From Hyphococcus sp. (lineage in GTDB: Bacteria > Pseudomonadota > Alphaproteobacteria > Caulobacterales > Parvularculaceae): a stretch of DNA of 64,000 nt. The stretch lies in NCBI GenBank assembly GCA_028284345.1, contig JANQRY010000003.1:372001-436000 (forward strand), written 5' to 3'. Shown piece by piece: positions 53,538-62,108 of the stretch (position 1 is its first letter; every line of letters begins with the position of its first letter). The position numbers and the translations under genes are program-made. The notes under the pieces were generated by a model. The model was given only the letters and a program-made list of their open reading frames with translations, did no database searches and was not told where the DNA came from.

Positions 53538-54824
53538 ATGCCTCAACGGGCCGGCGCGAGCGCGCTGATTTTCATCTTTGTCACGGTTCTGCTGAACATG
53601 ATCGGCTTCGGCGTGATCATGCCGGTCATGCCGCAGCTCATCATGGAGGTGACGGGCGACGATCTCGCCCACGCCGCGAAATGGGGCGGCACGCTGACCT
53701 TCGTTTACGCGCTGATGCAATTCATCATGATGCCGATCATGGGCGGCCTGTCGGACCGGTTCGGGCGCCGGCCCGTGCTGCTTGTCTCGCTACTTGCATA
53801 TTCGGTGGACTTCCTCGTCATGGCGCTGGCCCCGACGATCATGATCATCGCGGTGGCGCGCCTGATCGCGGGCGCCTTCGCGGCCACCTTTTCAACGGCG
53901 AACGCCTATATCGCCGATATCTCGCCGCCGGAAAAACGCGCGGCGAATTTCGGCCTTGTGGGCGCCGCCTTCGGGCTCGGATTTATTATCGGTCCCGCGA
54001 TCGGCGGTCTCCTCGGCGACGCTTACGGACCGCGGGCGCCGTTTTTCTTTGTCGCGGCCATCGGGGCGTTGAACTTTCTGTTCGGGCTGATCGTGCTCCC
54101 CGAAACGCTCAAACCGGAAAACCGCCGCACATTTGAGTGGCGGCGCGCCAACGCCGTCGGCAATTTCAATCAATTCGCCAAATATCCGGTGATGCTGCCG
54201 ATTGTGACGGTGCTGTTCATCGCGCAGATCGCCCATTGGTCCTACCCGTCGGTGTGGGCGTATTACGCGACGGAGAAGTTCGCCTGGACGGAAATTGAAA
54301 TCGCCGCATCCTTAAGCTTCGTCGGTTTGATGGCGGCGATCGTCCAGGGCGGACTGACTCGCATCGTCATCCCGAAAATCGGCGAGCGGCTCGCGGCCTT
54401 GTTCGCCATGACCATGACCTTCGTCTCCTATATCGCGTTCGCCTTCGTCGAAACGGTCTGGGCCGTCTACGCGCTGATCGCGCTGTCCTCCCTTGGCGGG
54501 CTCGCCCAGCCGGCCCTTCAGGGCATCATGTCGAGGACCATGCCGGCGAACGCGCAAGGGGAATTGCAAGGGGCGGTCGCCGCCATCATGAGCGTTTCGA
54601 TGGTGATCAGCCCGTGGCTGATGACGCAGATTTTCGCCGCGTTCTCCGACCCCGGCGAGCCCGTGATGCTATTCGGGATCACGCTCTTCGCCGAAGGCGC
54701 GCCGTTTTATTTTCCGGGAGCGCCGTTTGTCGTGTCCGCCTTACTGGAAGTCATTGCGATCGGATTTCTGTTTATCGCCTTCGCCCGCATACGCCGCCCC
54801 CGCGAGGACGCAGACCCGTCCTGA
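53538..54824 (+). CDS. Tet-type MFS multidrug/tetracycline efflux transporter
   Basis: The 428 aa have twelve predicted membrane helices. The N-terminus [20 protein letters not shown], the loop [20 protein letters not shown] near residue 70 (the MFS A motif GxLSDRxGRRP) and the helix 5 region [20 protein letters not shown] near 140 match TetA-type drug/proton antiporters. Real substrates of such chromosomal copies are usually unknown, so resistance should not be assumed. There is no TetR-type regulator beside it. Confidence 0.9.
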   Translation: MPQRAGASALIFIFVTVLLNMIGFGVIMPVMPQLIMEVTGDDLAHAAKWGGTLTFVYALMQFIMMPIMGGLSDRFGRRPVLLVSLLAYSVDFLVMALAPTIMIIAVARLIAGAFAATFSTANAYIADISPPEKRAANFGLVGAAFGLGFIIGPAIGGLLGDAYGPRAPFFFVAAIGALNFLFGLIVLPETLKPENRRTFEWRRANAVGNFNQFAKYPVMLPIVTVLFIAQIAHWSYPSVWAYYATEKFAWTEIEIAASLSFVGLMAAIVQGGLTRIVIPKIGERLAALFAMTMTFVSYIAFAFVETVWAVYALIALSSLGGLAQPALQGIMSRTMPANAQGELQGAVAAIMSVSMVISPWLMTQIFAAFSDPGEPVMLFGITLFAEGAPFYFPGAPFVVSALLEVIAIGFLFIAFARIRRPREDADPS

Positions 54825-54833
54825 CCGGTGAGA

Positions 54834-55208
54834 TCAGTCTGAGTCTTTTGCGCGATCGGCGGATTTCAAAATCAGTTTGAGACGACCATTAGCGCGTTTG
54901 ATCGCCTGATCGAGCCGGTCGAGCTCCTCGCTCATGGCGGCGTCAGCGTTATCCGCCTTGTCGAGCAGCGCCTTCGCCTTTTGAACTTCCGCGAGGATCG
55001 ACCCCAGCTCGCCCTCAGGCGCGGCCTCATCGCCCAACGAAACCTGACGGAGCCGGCCGTCATTGCGGGCGGCCGCATCGTTTTGCCCCAACGCATCGCG
55101 CCCCAATCCATCGCGCCACGGCCCGCCCCATGCCATCCAACCGACAAAGAGGCCAAGCACGAATGCAACGCCGGCGACCAACCAGGGGCTTTCCAGTATT
55201 TCAGCCAA
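54834..55208 (-). CDS. Small membrane-anchored coiled-coil protein
   Basis: The 124 aa have one N-terminal membrane helix (WLVAGVAFVLGLFVGWMAWG, residues 9-28), a Gly/Asp-rich linker, and a C-terminal helix with heptad character (LGSILAEVQKAKALLDKADN, then MSEELDRLDQAIKRANGRLK). I recognise no family. It lies downstream of the infC terminator on the same strand, so it is probably transcribed separately. Convergent with the MFS gene, 9 bp apart. Confidence 0.68.
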   Translation of the reverse strand: MAEILESPWLVAGVAFVLGLFVGWMAWGGPWRDGLGRDALGQNDAAARNDGRLRQVSLGDEAAPEGELGSILAEVQKAKALLDKADNADAAMSEELDRLDQAIKRANGRLKLILKSADRAKDSD

Positions 55209-55352
55209 TGCGCCCTCGCCTGTTCAACAAAAGAGCCCGGTTCCCGCGCGCCAAAATGGCACACTGCGCCAATCCGCGCGCGCACGGGCCGCGCCGTTTC
55301 ATGGCGTCGAAGCAATCGCCGGGCCAGCCCGCTGCGATCCTGTGTCAAAATG

Positions 55353-55387
55353 AAAAGCCGCCGGCGATCTTTCTCGCGGCGGCTTTT
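55353..55387 (-). terminator. Rho-independent terminator of infC
   Basis: Stem AAAAGCCGCCG/CGGCGGCTTTT (55353-55363 with 55377-55387), a 13-nt loop, and T-rich sequence after it on the minus strand (TTTTCATTTTG). It lies 20 bp after the infC stop. The stem ends in its own A/U pairs, so it could act in both directions, but no plus-strand gene precedes it. Confidence 0.82.
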
Positions 55388-55408
55388 GTTTCGCAGCATC
55401 GCCGCCGG

Positions 55409-55948
55409 CTAGCGGGGCGCCATGACCATCATGATCTGGCGGCCTTCCATCTTCGGATACTGCTCAACCTTGGCAATCTCTTCGAAGTCGTCTTGCACGC
55501 GCCTTAACAGATCCGCGCCGCGATCCTGGTGCGCCATTTCACGGCCGCGAAAGCGCAGCGTCACCTTCACCTTGTCGCCCTCTTCGAAGAAGCGCTTCAT
55601 CGCCTTGACCTTCACGTCATAGTCATGGTCGTCGATGTTCGGCCGCATCTTGATCTCCTTGATCTCGACGACCTTCTGCTTCTTCTTGGCTTCGGCTTTC
55701 TTTTTCTGCTGTTGGTATTTGTATTTGCCGTAGTCCATGATTTTACAGACCGGCGGCTGGGTGTTCGGAGAAACCTCTACGACATCGAGGCCGGCCTCGG
55801 CGGCAAGGGCGAGCGCATCGTCCAGCTTGACGACGCCCTTTTTCTCTCCGTGATGATCGATAAGCAGAATCTGCGGAACGCTGATCTCCTCGTTGATGCG
55901 TGGGCCCTCGTTCTTTGGCGCCACGTTGGCGAATGGTTTGCGTGCTAT
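55409..55948 (-). CDS. infC: Translation initiation factor IF-3, apparently with an ATA start codon
   Basis: Binds the 30S subunit and proofreads initiation. The 179 aa have [17 protein letters not shown] near residue 16, [20 protein letters not shown] near 50 (the family signature), a long linker helix, and the C-domain [20 protein letters not shown] with [20 protein letters not shown]. The best start is ATA: AAGGAG lies 8 bp upstream and the product begins [11 protein letters not shown], as IF-3 proteins do. An in-frame TTG nine codons earlier has no ribosome site and adds non-conserved residues. Rare AUU/AUA/AUC starts on infC allow autoregulation by IF-3. Not followed by rpmI-rplT. Confidence 0.92.
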   Translation of the reverse strand: MARKPFANVAPKNEGPRINEEISVPQILLIDHHGEKKGVVKLDDALALAAEAGLDVVEVSPNTQPPVCKIMDYGKYKYQQQKKKAEAKKKQKVVEIKEIKMRPNIDDHDYDVKVKAMKRFFEEGDKVKVTLRFRGREMAHQDRGADLLRRVQDDFEEIAKVEQYPKMEGRQIMMVMAPR

Positions 55949-56079
55949 GAACTTCTCTCCTTCGGTTGCTGACAAACAAAACCCGGCGATTGTCGGGCGA
56001 ACTGTTTAAGAAACGCCGTATAACGCGCCGGGGGACAAGCTATATAAGGACTTCTTTTCACGGATCAACGGGTCATGGA

Positions 56080-57066
56080 TCAGCCCGCTTGAGCCGCTTG
56101 TCGGGGTTCATTCCCCGGATTGATCAGACCCATATTCGAAAGCGTGCGCCAGACAAACGCGGAATCGACCGATCCCGGCCCGCCCGCCGACGTCAGCGTC
56201 ACCACGTGACGACCGTGCGGCGCGGCCGCCTCCGCCGCGGCGCCCGACGCAATCAGGACGCCCTCGCAGCCGACGCTCACGGCAAGGTGCATCTCTTCAG
56301 CGTGATCCGACACGAAGAACGCCGCCTCATGGGCGAGCGCAGCCAGTTGCAGATGATCGGTCTTGCCGGCGAGGTCGACGAGCTGCGGCGCGGCGTCGGC
56401 GATCTCATCGCCGAACGCATGCAGCTCCTTTGGCCCGGCCAGCACCGGCATGAACCCGGACGTCGCCATGATGGAGGCAAGGTCCGCATACCCCTTCGCC
56501 GTCCACCGGCCGTCGGGGTTTCCGCCCGGCAACAATAGCCCGTAAGCGCCGGATATGCCGTACCAGGACGGTTTCATGTTCGCCGAATCCTTGCGCGCCT
56601 CAAGCGCCCAGTGAAAATCGGGAAGCCGTTTGTCGGCGTCGATGCCGGCCTCCGACATCAGTCTGGCAAGGCTCGGCGTCGCCGCGGCCCGGTCCGCCTG
56701 TTCGCGGCGCTTGCGCGGCGCCGGCGCGGCGCCAAACCATTTCGGCCGGAAGGGACCCATGGCGGCGTGCAGTTTTCGCGAGACATCGTCGGCCGCGAGA
56801 TCGTAGACGCGTTCGAATTTCGCATTTTTCAGTTGCCGGATGAATTCCTTGCGCGCGTCGCTGTCGCGAAAATTCGGCATGCCGGCAACCTGATCGAAAT
56901 AGGGCGCCGCGCGAGCGACGCGCTGCAGGGACGGTATCGTCAGCAAACTGATGGTGGCGTCGGGGTGCGCCTCGCGAATGGCTTCAAAGGCGGGCTCGGC
57001 CGACACGAAACCGACCAGACTGTCGGTCTTGATCACGAGAATATTTGACTTCTTACGCCCGAACAT
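56080..57066 (-). CDS. Glycosyltransferase family 9 (heptosyltransferase-like)
   Basis: The 328 aa resemble GT9 enzymes of lipopolysaccharide core assembly: NILVIKTDSLVGFVSAEPAF near residue 8, HPDATISLLTIPSLQRVARA near 33, YDLAADDVSRK near 87, GLLLPGGNPDGRWTAKGYAD near 178, VDLAGKTDHLQLAALAHEAA near 232 and SDHAEEMHLAVSVGC near 250. The usual (S/T)GxxH of heptosyltransferases is changed (SDHAEEMHL), so activity or donor may differ. The start overlaps the upstream GT4 gene by 14 bp. Confidence 0.85.
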   Translation of the reverse strand: MFGRKKSNILVIKTDSLVGFVSAEPAFEAIREAHPDATISLLTIPSLQRVARAAPYFDQVAGMPNFRDSDARKEFIRQLKNAKFERVYDLAADDVSRKLHAAMGPFRPKWFGAAPAPRKRREQADRAAATPSLARLMSEAGIDADKRLPDFHWALEARKDSANMKPSWYGISGAYGLLLPGGNPDGRWTAKGYADLASIMATSGFMPVLAGPKELHAFGDEIADAAPQLVDLAGKTDHLQLAALAHEAAFFVSDHAEEMHLAVSVGCEGVLIASGAAAEAAAPHGRHVVTLTSAGGPGSVDSAFVWRTLSNMGLINPGNEPRQAAQAG

Positions 57067-58243
57067 CGCCCGATTTCGCCCCGCGCCCCAATAACCCTCT
57101 ATACACGTTTAGCGTCGCATCGCACATCGCCGCCGTCGAGTAGACAGCGCGCACCCGCGCCGCGGCGGCGTCGCCAAGCCGGTCGCGAAGGGCGCGATCG
57201 CCGGCGAGCCGGCCCATCGCCTCGGCCAGCGCCGTCGCCGAGCCGGGCTCAAACAGAATACCGGTTTCATCATCGACCACGGTCTCAAGGAAGCCGCCAT
57301 GACCCGCAGCGACCACGGGTTTGCCCATGGCGCCCGCCTCAACGACAACGCGGCCGAAGGGTTCGGCGCGCATGGACGGCGCGATCACCGCGTCCGACCA
57401 GGCGATCGCCGCCGGCATGTCGGCGCACTCGCCGACCAGTTGAACCATGTCGCGCACCCCACGCTCATCAATTTGCGCGCGCAAAGCAGCTTCATACTGG
57501 CGCTCGCCCTGCACGCCCCCACACAAAACTAACCTTAAAGCGGGTCGTTTTCCAGCGCTTACTTCTCCCTTCAAGATACCTGCCGCTTCAATCGCAAGGG
57601 ACTGGCCCTTCCACGGGGTGAGCCGCGCCGGCATGAGGAAACGCACCGCATCGCCGGCGAAATCGCCGTCCCACTTGGCCTTGATGCGATTGATCCGATC
57701 CTCGCCGACGGCCTGCCGGTTAAAGACCGCAAGGTCCGCGCCCCTGGGGATAATTTTTAATCTGTCCGGCCCGACGCCATAGTCCGCCGCGATGCGTTCG
57801 CCCGTAAAACGGGAATTCGCAATGACGGCGTCGCCTTTGACGAGCGATGAATTGTACCAGCGTTTGATGGCGTTGCCTGCCGAATGGGCGCCGTGGAACG
57901 TCGTCACCAGCGGCGCGCCCGCGCGGCGCGCCGCCATCGCCGCGCTCCAGGCGGGCCCGCGCGAGCGCGCATGGATGAGGTCGACGCCTCGCTCGCGCAT
58001 CATGCGCGCCAGCATTCGGCCGTTGGAAAGAATAGACGCCGGATCTTTCCGGTGCACGGGCGCTGCGATGAATTCGCCGCCGGCGCGCAATATGTCCGCC
58101 TCCAGCCGGCCGCCATGGCTGACCACCAGCGCCCGCCCGCCGGCCTCGACAATGGCGGCGGCCATTTCCGCCGTCGTGCGTTCGGCGCCGCCGGAACCAA
58201 GCCGCGGCACCACCTGCAGGATCGTATAGGGAAAGCTGCTCAC
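57053..58243 (-). CDS. Glycosyltransferase family 4
   Basis: The 396 aa form a GT-B retaining transferase: VVPRLGSGGAERTTAEMAAA near residue 10, DLIHARSRGPAWSAAMAARR near 85, VIANSRFTGERIAADYG near 135, IIPRGADLAVFNRQAV near 160, FLMPARLTPWKGQSLAIEAA near 198 and RAEPFGRVVVEAGAMGKPVV near 293 with the conserved E-x7-E pattern. It starts at GTG and overlaps the GT9 gene by 14 bp, so both probably act on one surface glycan. Acceptor and donor are unknown. Confidence 0.9.
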   Translation of the reverse strand: MSSFPYTILQVVPRLGSGGAERTTAEMAAAIVEAGGRALVVSHGGRLEADILRAGGEFIAAPVHRKDPASILSNGRMLARMMRERGVDLIHARSRGPAWSAAMAARRAGAPLVTTFHGAHSAGNAIKRWYNSSLVKGDAVIANSRFTGERIAADYGVGPDRLKIIPRGADLAVFNRQAVGEDRINRIKAKWDGDFAGDAVRFLMPARLTPWKGQSLAIEAAGILKGEVSAGKRPALRLVLCGGVQGERQYEAALRAQIDERGVRDMVQLVGECADMPAAIAWSDAVIAPSMRAEPFGRVVVEAGAMGKPVVAAGHGGFLETVVDDETGILFEPGSATALAEAMGRLAGDRALRDRLGDAAAARVRAVYSTAAMCDATLNVYRGLLGRGAKSGDVRA

Positions 58244-58326
58244 GCTATGGTTTTCAGGCGCATTCGGCCGATTTCTTGTTGTTGACGACGATGGCGGCGC
58301 GCGCGCGCCATGCTACACCAATTTTC

Positions 58327-59079
58327 ATGGAAAACACGCCGCCCGACTATATTGACGGCCCGCATGGCCGCATCGCCTATCGACAGCGCGCCGGCCGCGG
58401 GCCCGGGGTCGTCTGGCTGGGCGGCTTCCGCTCGGACATGATCGGCACGAAGGCGGCGTTTGTCGACGAATGGGCGAAAGACAGCGGCGCCGCCTTTCTG
58501 CGGTTCGATTATTCCGGCCATGGGGAATCCGACGGCGTCTTTGAGGACGGCTCCATCGGCGAATGGTTCGCCGACGCCCTCACGGCTTTCGACGCATTAA
58601 CCGACGGGCCCCAGATCCTTGTGGGCTCCTCCATGGGGGCATGGATCGCGACCCTCCTCGCCAAGGCGCGGCCCGACCGCGTCGACGCCGTTATCTTCAT
58701 CGCGCCGGCGCCGGATTTCACCGAACGCCTGATGTGGCCGGCCTTCAGCGACGAACAGCGCGAAACCATTACGCGGGACGGCCGCCTCGAACAGCCGTCG
58801 GACTATTCAGACGAGCCGGAGGTGATCACGCTGAAGCTGATCGAAGACGGGCGCAGTCATCTTGTCATGACCGGCGCCGTTCCCATTACCGCGCCGGTGC
58901 GCATCCTGCAGGGCATGGAAGACGAGGCCGTGCCTTGGCGCCATGCAATTGACTTCGCCGCCATGATCGAGAGCGACGATGTCGAGATCACGCTGAAAAA
59001 ATCCGGCGATCATCGGCTGTCGGAGCCCGATGATCTGGCGCGGCTGAAAGCGACGCTGGACGCGCTCTGCGCCGATTAA
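58327..59079 (+). CDS. Alpha/beta hydrolase
   Basis: The 250 aa have VVWLGGFRSDMIGTKAAFVD near residue 28, FLRFDYSGHGESDG near 57, the elbow LVGSSMGAWIATLLA near 98 (GxSxG), Asp in LQGMEDEAVPW near 196 and His in SGDHRLSEPDDLARL near 226, so the catalytic triad is complete. It resembles the group related to mammalian ABHD10-type esterases; substrate unknown. Start at the ATG giving MENTPPDYI; no clear ribosome site supports either it or an in-frame ATG further upstream. Divergent from the glycosyltransferase genes. Confidence 0.86.
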   Translation: MENTPPDYIDGPHGRIAYRQRAGRGPGVVWLGGFRSDMIGTKAAFVDEWAKDSGAAFLRFDYSGHGESDGVFEDGSIGEWFADALTAFDALTDGPQILVGSSMGAWIATLLAKARPDRVDAVIFIAPAPDFTERLMWPAFSDEQRETITRDGRLEQPSDYSDEPEVITLKLIEDGRSHLVMTGAVPITAPVRILQGMEDEAVPWRHAIDFAAMIESDDVEITLKKSGDHRLSEPDDLARLKATLDALCAD

Positions 59080-59153
59080 AACATCTGCTCGCGCATCTCG
59101 GCGCGTCAGCTCAACGGTTCGTCGCAAAGTCCCTCGCCGCGCCATCAAGCCGG

Positions 59154-59171
59154 TTGCGACATCTGTCGCAA
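59154..59171. promoter_or_regulatory. Operator-like palindrome 1 before the BlaI-type gene
   Basis: TTGCGACATCTGTCGCAA is a perfect dyad of 8-bp arms around TC. Its ACAnnTGT core matches the core of BlaI/MecI operators. It overlaps a candidate -35 (TTGCGA 59154-59159, 17 bp, TAGCCT 59177-59182). Confidence 0.7.
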
Positions 59172-59183
59172 TGGAGTAGCCTC

Positions 59184-59197
59184 GCGACAACTGTAAC
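59184..59197. promoter_or_regulatory. Operator-like dyad 2 before the BlaI-type gene
   Basis: GCGACA-AC-TGTAAC, an imperfect copy of the first dyad (same ACAnnTGT core), centred 28 bp downstream of it and near the expected transcription start. Two such sites flanking a promoter fit repression by a dimeric BlaI-like protein. Confidence 0.65.
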
Positions 59198-59245
59198 ACC
59201 TTTTCAGGGACCGGCGCGGGGGCAATCCCTGTCGCCGCGGGCGAT

Positions 59246-59632
59246 ATGAGCGGCAAACCCTTCGACAATCCGACCAAACCGGAACTGGCGATCCTCAAAC
59301 TGTTATGGCGCGGCGAGGATCTGACTGCCCGGACCATCCATGACGAAATCGCTGACGAATTCGGCTGGTCCTATTCCACCGTGCGCACGGTCCTCGAACG
59401 GATGAGCGAAAAAGGGCTGATCTCGAAACACGCCCGCGACGGCGTGAATTACTACGACGCCGAAGTCACGAAAGTGTCGGTGCTCGGCCGCATGATCGCG
59501 GATTTCTCAACCCGGGTGCTCGAACTCGACCGGGCCCCGGCGGCGGCGTTCTTTTCCGATTCCAAGCTGCTGTCCGAAGCCGAACTCGACGAACTCGAAG
59601 CCATGTTGCGCAAGGCGGAGGATCAGTCATGA
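59246..59632 (+). CDS. BlaI/MecI/CopY-family repressor
   Basis: The 128-aa winged-helix protein has LAILKLLWRGEDLTARTIHD near residue 13 and WSYSTVRTVLERMSEKGLIS near residue 38 (recognition helix), then a dimerisation tail. BlaI proteins repress until cleaved or released through a paired M56 protease. The ATG is at 59246; it overlaps the M56/M23 gene by 4 bp (ATGA), so the two form a pair. Two dyads upstream are likely its operators. Confidence 0.93.
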   Translation: MSGKPFDNPTKPELAILKLLWRGEDLTARTIHDEIADEFGWSYSTVRTVLERMSEKGLISKHARDGVNYYDAEVTKVSVLGRMIADFSTRVLELDRAPAAAFFSDSKLLSEAELDELEAMLRKAEDQS

Positions 59633-61959
59633 GCGCAATCCCGACAACAGAAATCATCGACGCCTTTTACCTTTGCCTCGCCGCTTCCGTCATCTGGGCG
59701 CCGCTCGTCTTTCTTGGCGCAGCCTTTCTAAGCCGCCGATCCGGCGCTGGCGCCGAAGCGGCCGTCTGGCCGTCGGCGCTGATGATCGCCGCCCTCCCCG
59801 TGATCGCGGCGCCGTTCGCCGCCGCCTTCGGTCTTTCCTTGCGCGCGGCGAAACCCCTGCCGCCCATGGCCGCGCCCGACACAACGATGCTGGCGATGCC
59901 GGCGTCCATGACAACCGCGGCGCCCACAGGCCCCGCCATAGAAATGGCGACCGTGCTCAACGCCGCCGCGGACTTATATTTCTACGGCTTTGTTCTGTTC
60001 GCAGCGCTCGGGCTGTTGCGGCTTGTCGGGTTTTCCTACCGCGTTCGATACAGCTATCCGGTTGACGATGCGCGCCTGATGGACGGCTTGCGCGACTGGC
60101 GCCGATTGATCGGCGTGCGCGCGCCGGTGCGGTTCGCCTATTCCGATGCGGTGACCTCTGTGTGCGTACACGGATTTATTCGTCCGGTCATCCTGATGCC
60201 GCCGAGCCTCCTCGAACGGGTATCGACCGACGACGCCATCCTGATGGGCGCCCATGAACTCGCCCATGTGAAACGCGGCGACACCTGGCTGTTCGCTTTT
60301 TGCGGCCTCGCCAAGGCGCTCTTCTGGTTCAACCCGTTCATGCGCCGAATCATCGCCCATGCGCAGCTTGCAGCGGAACAGGCGGCGGACGCCCTTGTCA
60401 TTCGCCGCGGCGTCAACCGCAAATCCTATGCGCGCTGTTTTGTTGAGAGCCTTAGGATATCTTCGGGACTTTCCGCGCCCCAGCATGCGCTGGTCCCCTC
60501 GTTTACGCCCTTCGACAAACGCTCGCGCCGGGAGCGCCTGGACGCCATCCTTTCGGGCCGCGCCGCCGCGCCGGTCGTCACCCTTGGCGGCAAGATCGTT
60601 CTCATCGCCAGCGGCCTCCTCGCCCTCGTGCTTGCCTTCGGTCAGGCCGCCCTCGCCGTCGCGCCGCCGCCGGCGAAAGACGCGCTCACCGTCGTTCCCG
60701 TTGAGGGGCGGATTACATCGACATTCGGCGAACGCGTCGATCCGATCAGCAAAGAAAAGAAATTCCATCGGGGCATGGACATCGCCGCGCCGACGGGCGC
60801 GCCGGTGCGCGCCGCCGGCGACGGCAAGGTTGTCGCCGCGACGCCGCGCTATAACGGCTCGGAAGCGTGGGGCAATGTGGTCGTCATCGATCACGGCCAC
60901 GGCCTCGTGACCCGTTACGCCCAGCTCGACAGCTATATCGTGCGCAAGGGCGACAGCGTTAAAGCCGGCGACGTCATCGGCGCCGTCGGCGCCACGGGCC
61001 GGGCGACCGGACCGCATCTCCATTTCGAAGTGCTCGCCGACGGCGAACATATTGACCCGGCGCCGGTCGTTACCCCCGATGCGCCCGTCGCGCCATCGCC
61101 GCGCACGGTGCGCAAAGTCACGCTGGCGCCGATTGCGCCAGACGTTATCGTGGATATTGCGCCGCCGGCGCCGGTTGTCCCCGATACGCCCGCTGATCCC
61201 GCCGTGGCGCCGGAGGTTGTTATCGCCATCGACCCGGCGCCGCAGCCCATGCCCGCGCCGGACGTTGACGTCGCGCCCGATCCGGCGCCGAAACCGGAAG
61301 ACCTGACCCTCGGCGAGCGTCTTGAACTGCGCCTCGCCGGCCGGCTCGGGGAATGGCGCGCCCATCTCGATGAAAACGCAGGCCTTTTTGAATGGTCCGA
61401 CGGCGCGGGTCTTTTCGCTGATTCAGAAGGGTTCATTCTGCAACTTGGTGATAATGAATTCAGTTTCGCCGAGCATGGCGCGGACATCGAAGAGGCGCTG
61501 CGCAATTACGGCGTTGAGATTGAGAACTGGGAAGACCTTGCGAATAACTTCACACAATTCGCCTTCGTCATCGACGGCGACGAGTTGTCCGACGAACAGC
61601 GCGAGACGATTGAACGCACCCGCGAAAAGGCGATGCAGGCCGCAGAAAAGGCGCGCCGCGAAGCCGAACGCCAGGTTGAACGGGCGCGGCGCTCCATGGA
61701 ACGCGCGCAGTTAGACCGTGAACGGATGATGCGGGAAATGGAGCGCGCCGAACGCGCGCGCGAACGCGCCCTTCGCCGGGTCGAGCGCGAGGGCCGCCAC
61801 GCCCAGGATGAGCATGAACGCCATGCGGAACACATGGAAGAGATGCTCAAACTGCGCGAAGAGGCGCTGCGCGAGGCCGCGGAACAGATCGCCGAGGAAC
61901 GCGCCGAGCTTGAACGCATGCGCGCCGAACTCGAAGCGGAAAAGCGCCGGAAAGATTAA
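59629..61959 (+). CDS. Fused M56 (BlaR1-like) and M23 (LytM) metallopeptidase with coiled-coil tail
   Basis: 776 aa. Residues 1-315: BlaR1-like membrane domain with helices near 8-30, 43-67 and 110-130 and the zinc motif HELAHVKRGD (H209, E210, H213). A further helix lies near 323-345. Residues about 355-480: LytM/M23 domain GRITSTFGERVDP, with the metal ligands H380 and D384 (HRGMD) and H463/H465 (HLHFE), all present. Residues 490-560: Pro/Ala/Val linker. Residues about 655-776: charged coiled coil of Glu/Arg heptads. In classical BlaR1 the position after the last helix holds a penicillin-sensor domain; here a cell-wall endopeptidase domain replaces it. It is coupled to the BlaI-like gene and followed by an RND pump. 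Confidence 0.9.
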   Translation: MSAIPTTEIIDAFYLCLAASVIWAPLVFLGAAFLSRRSGAGAEAAVWPSALMIAALPVIAAPFAAAFGLSLRAAKPLPPMAAPDTTMLAMPASMTTAAPTGPAIEMATVLNAAADLYFYGFVLFAALGLLRLVGFSYRVRYSYPVDDARLMDGLRDWRRLIGVRAPVRFAYSDAVTSVCVHGFIRPVILMPPSLLERVSTDDAILMGAHELAHVKRGDTWLFAFCGLAKALFWFNPFMRRIIAHAQLAAEQAADALVIRRGVNRKSYARCFVESLRISSGLSAPQHALVPSFTPFDKRSRRERLDAILSGRAAAPVVTLGGKIVLIASGLLALVLAFGQAALAVAPPPAKDALTVVPVEGRITSTFGERVDPISKEKKFHRGMDIAAPTGAPVRAAGDGKVVAATPRYNGSEAWGNVVVIDHGHGLVTRYAQLDSYIVRKGDSVKAGDVIGAVGATGRATGPHLHFEVLADGEHIDPAPVVTPDAPVAPSPRTVRKVTLAPIAPDVIVDIAPPAPVVPDTPADPAVAPEVVIAIDPAPQPMPAPDVDVAPDPAPKPEDLTLGERLELRLAGRLGEWRAHLDENAGLFEWSDGAGLFADSEGFILQLGDNEFSFAEHGADIEEALRNYGVEIENWEDLANNFTQFAFVIDGDELSDEQRETIERTREKAMQAAEKARREAERQVERARRSMERAQLDRERMMREMERAERARERALRRVEREGRHAQDEHERHAEHMEEMLKLREEALREAAEQIAEERAELERMRAELEAEKRRKD

Positions 61960-62108
61960 CAAGCCGTTTCCCTCGCCCGTCAGCGGCAAGCAGCGAGCCC
62001 GGTTCGCCGCACCATCCCGGCGGCCCGTCGAATAGCGGATGCGCGCGCCCGTGAAAGGCGCATAACGGTTCCATCCAAACAGAGCCGTGTTGCTGGGAGC
62101 GCCGCGCG

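Noticed and set aside
59974-61365. A 463-codon open frame on the minus strand
   Set aside because: It is antisense to the M56/M23 gene; its apparent length is a by-product of the GC3 bias.
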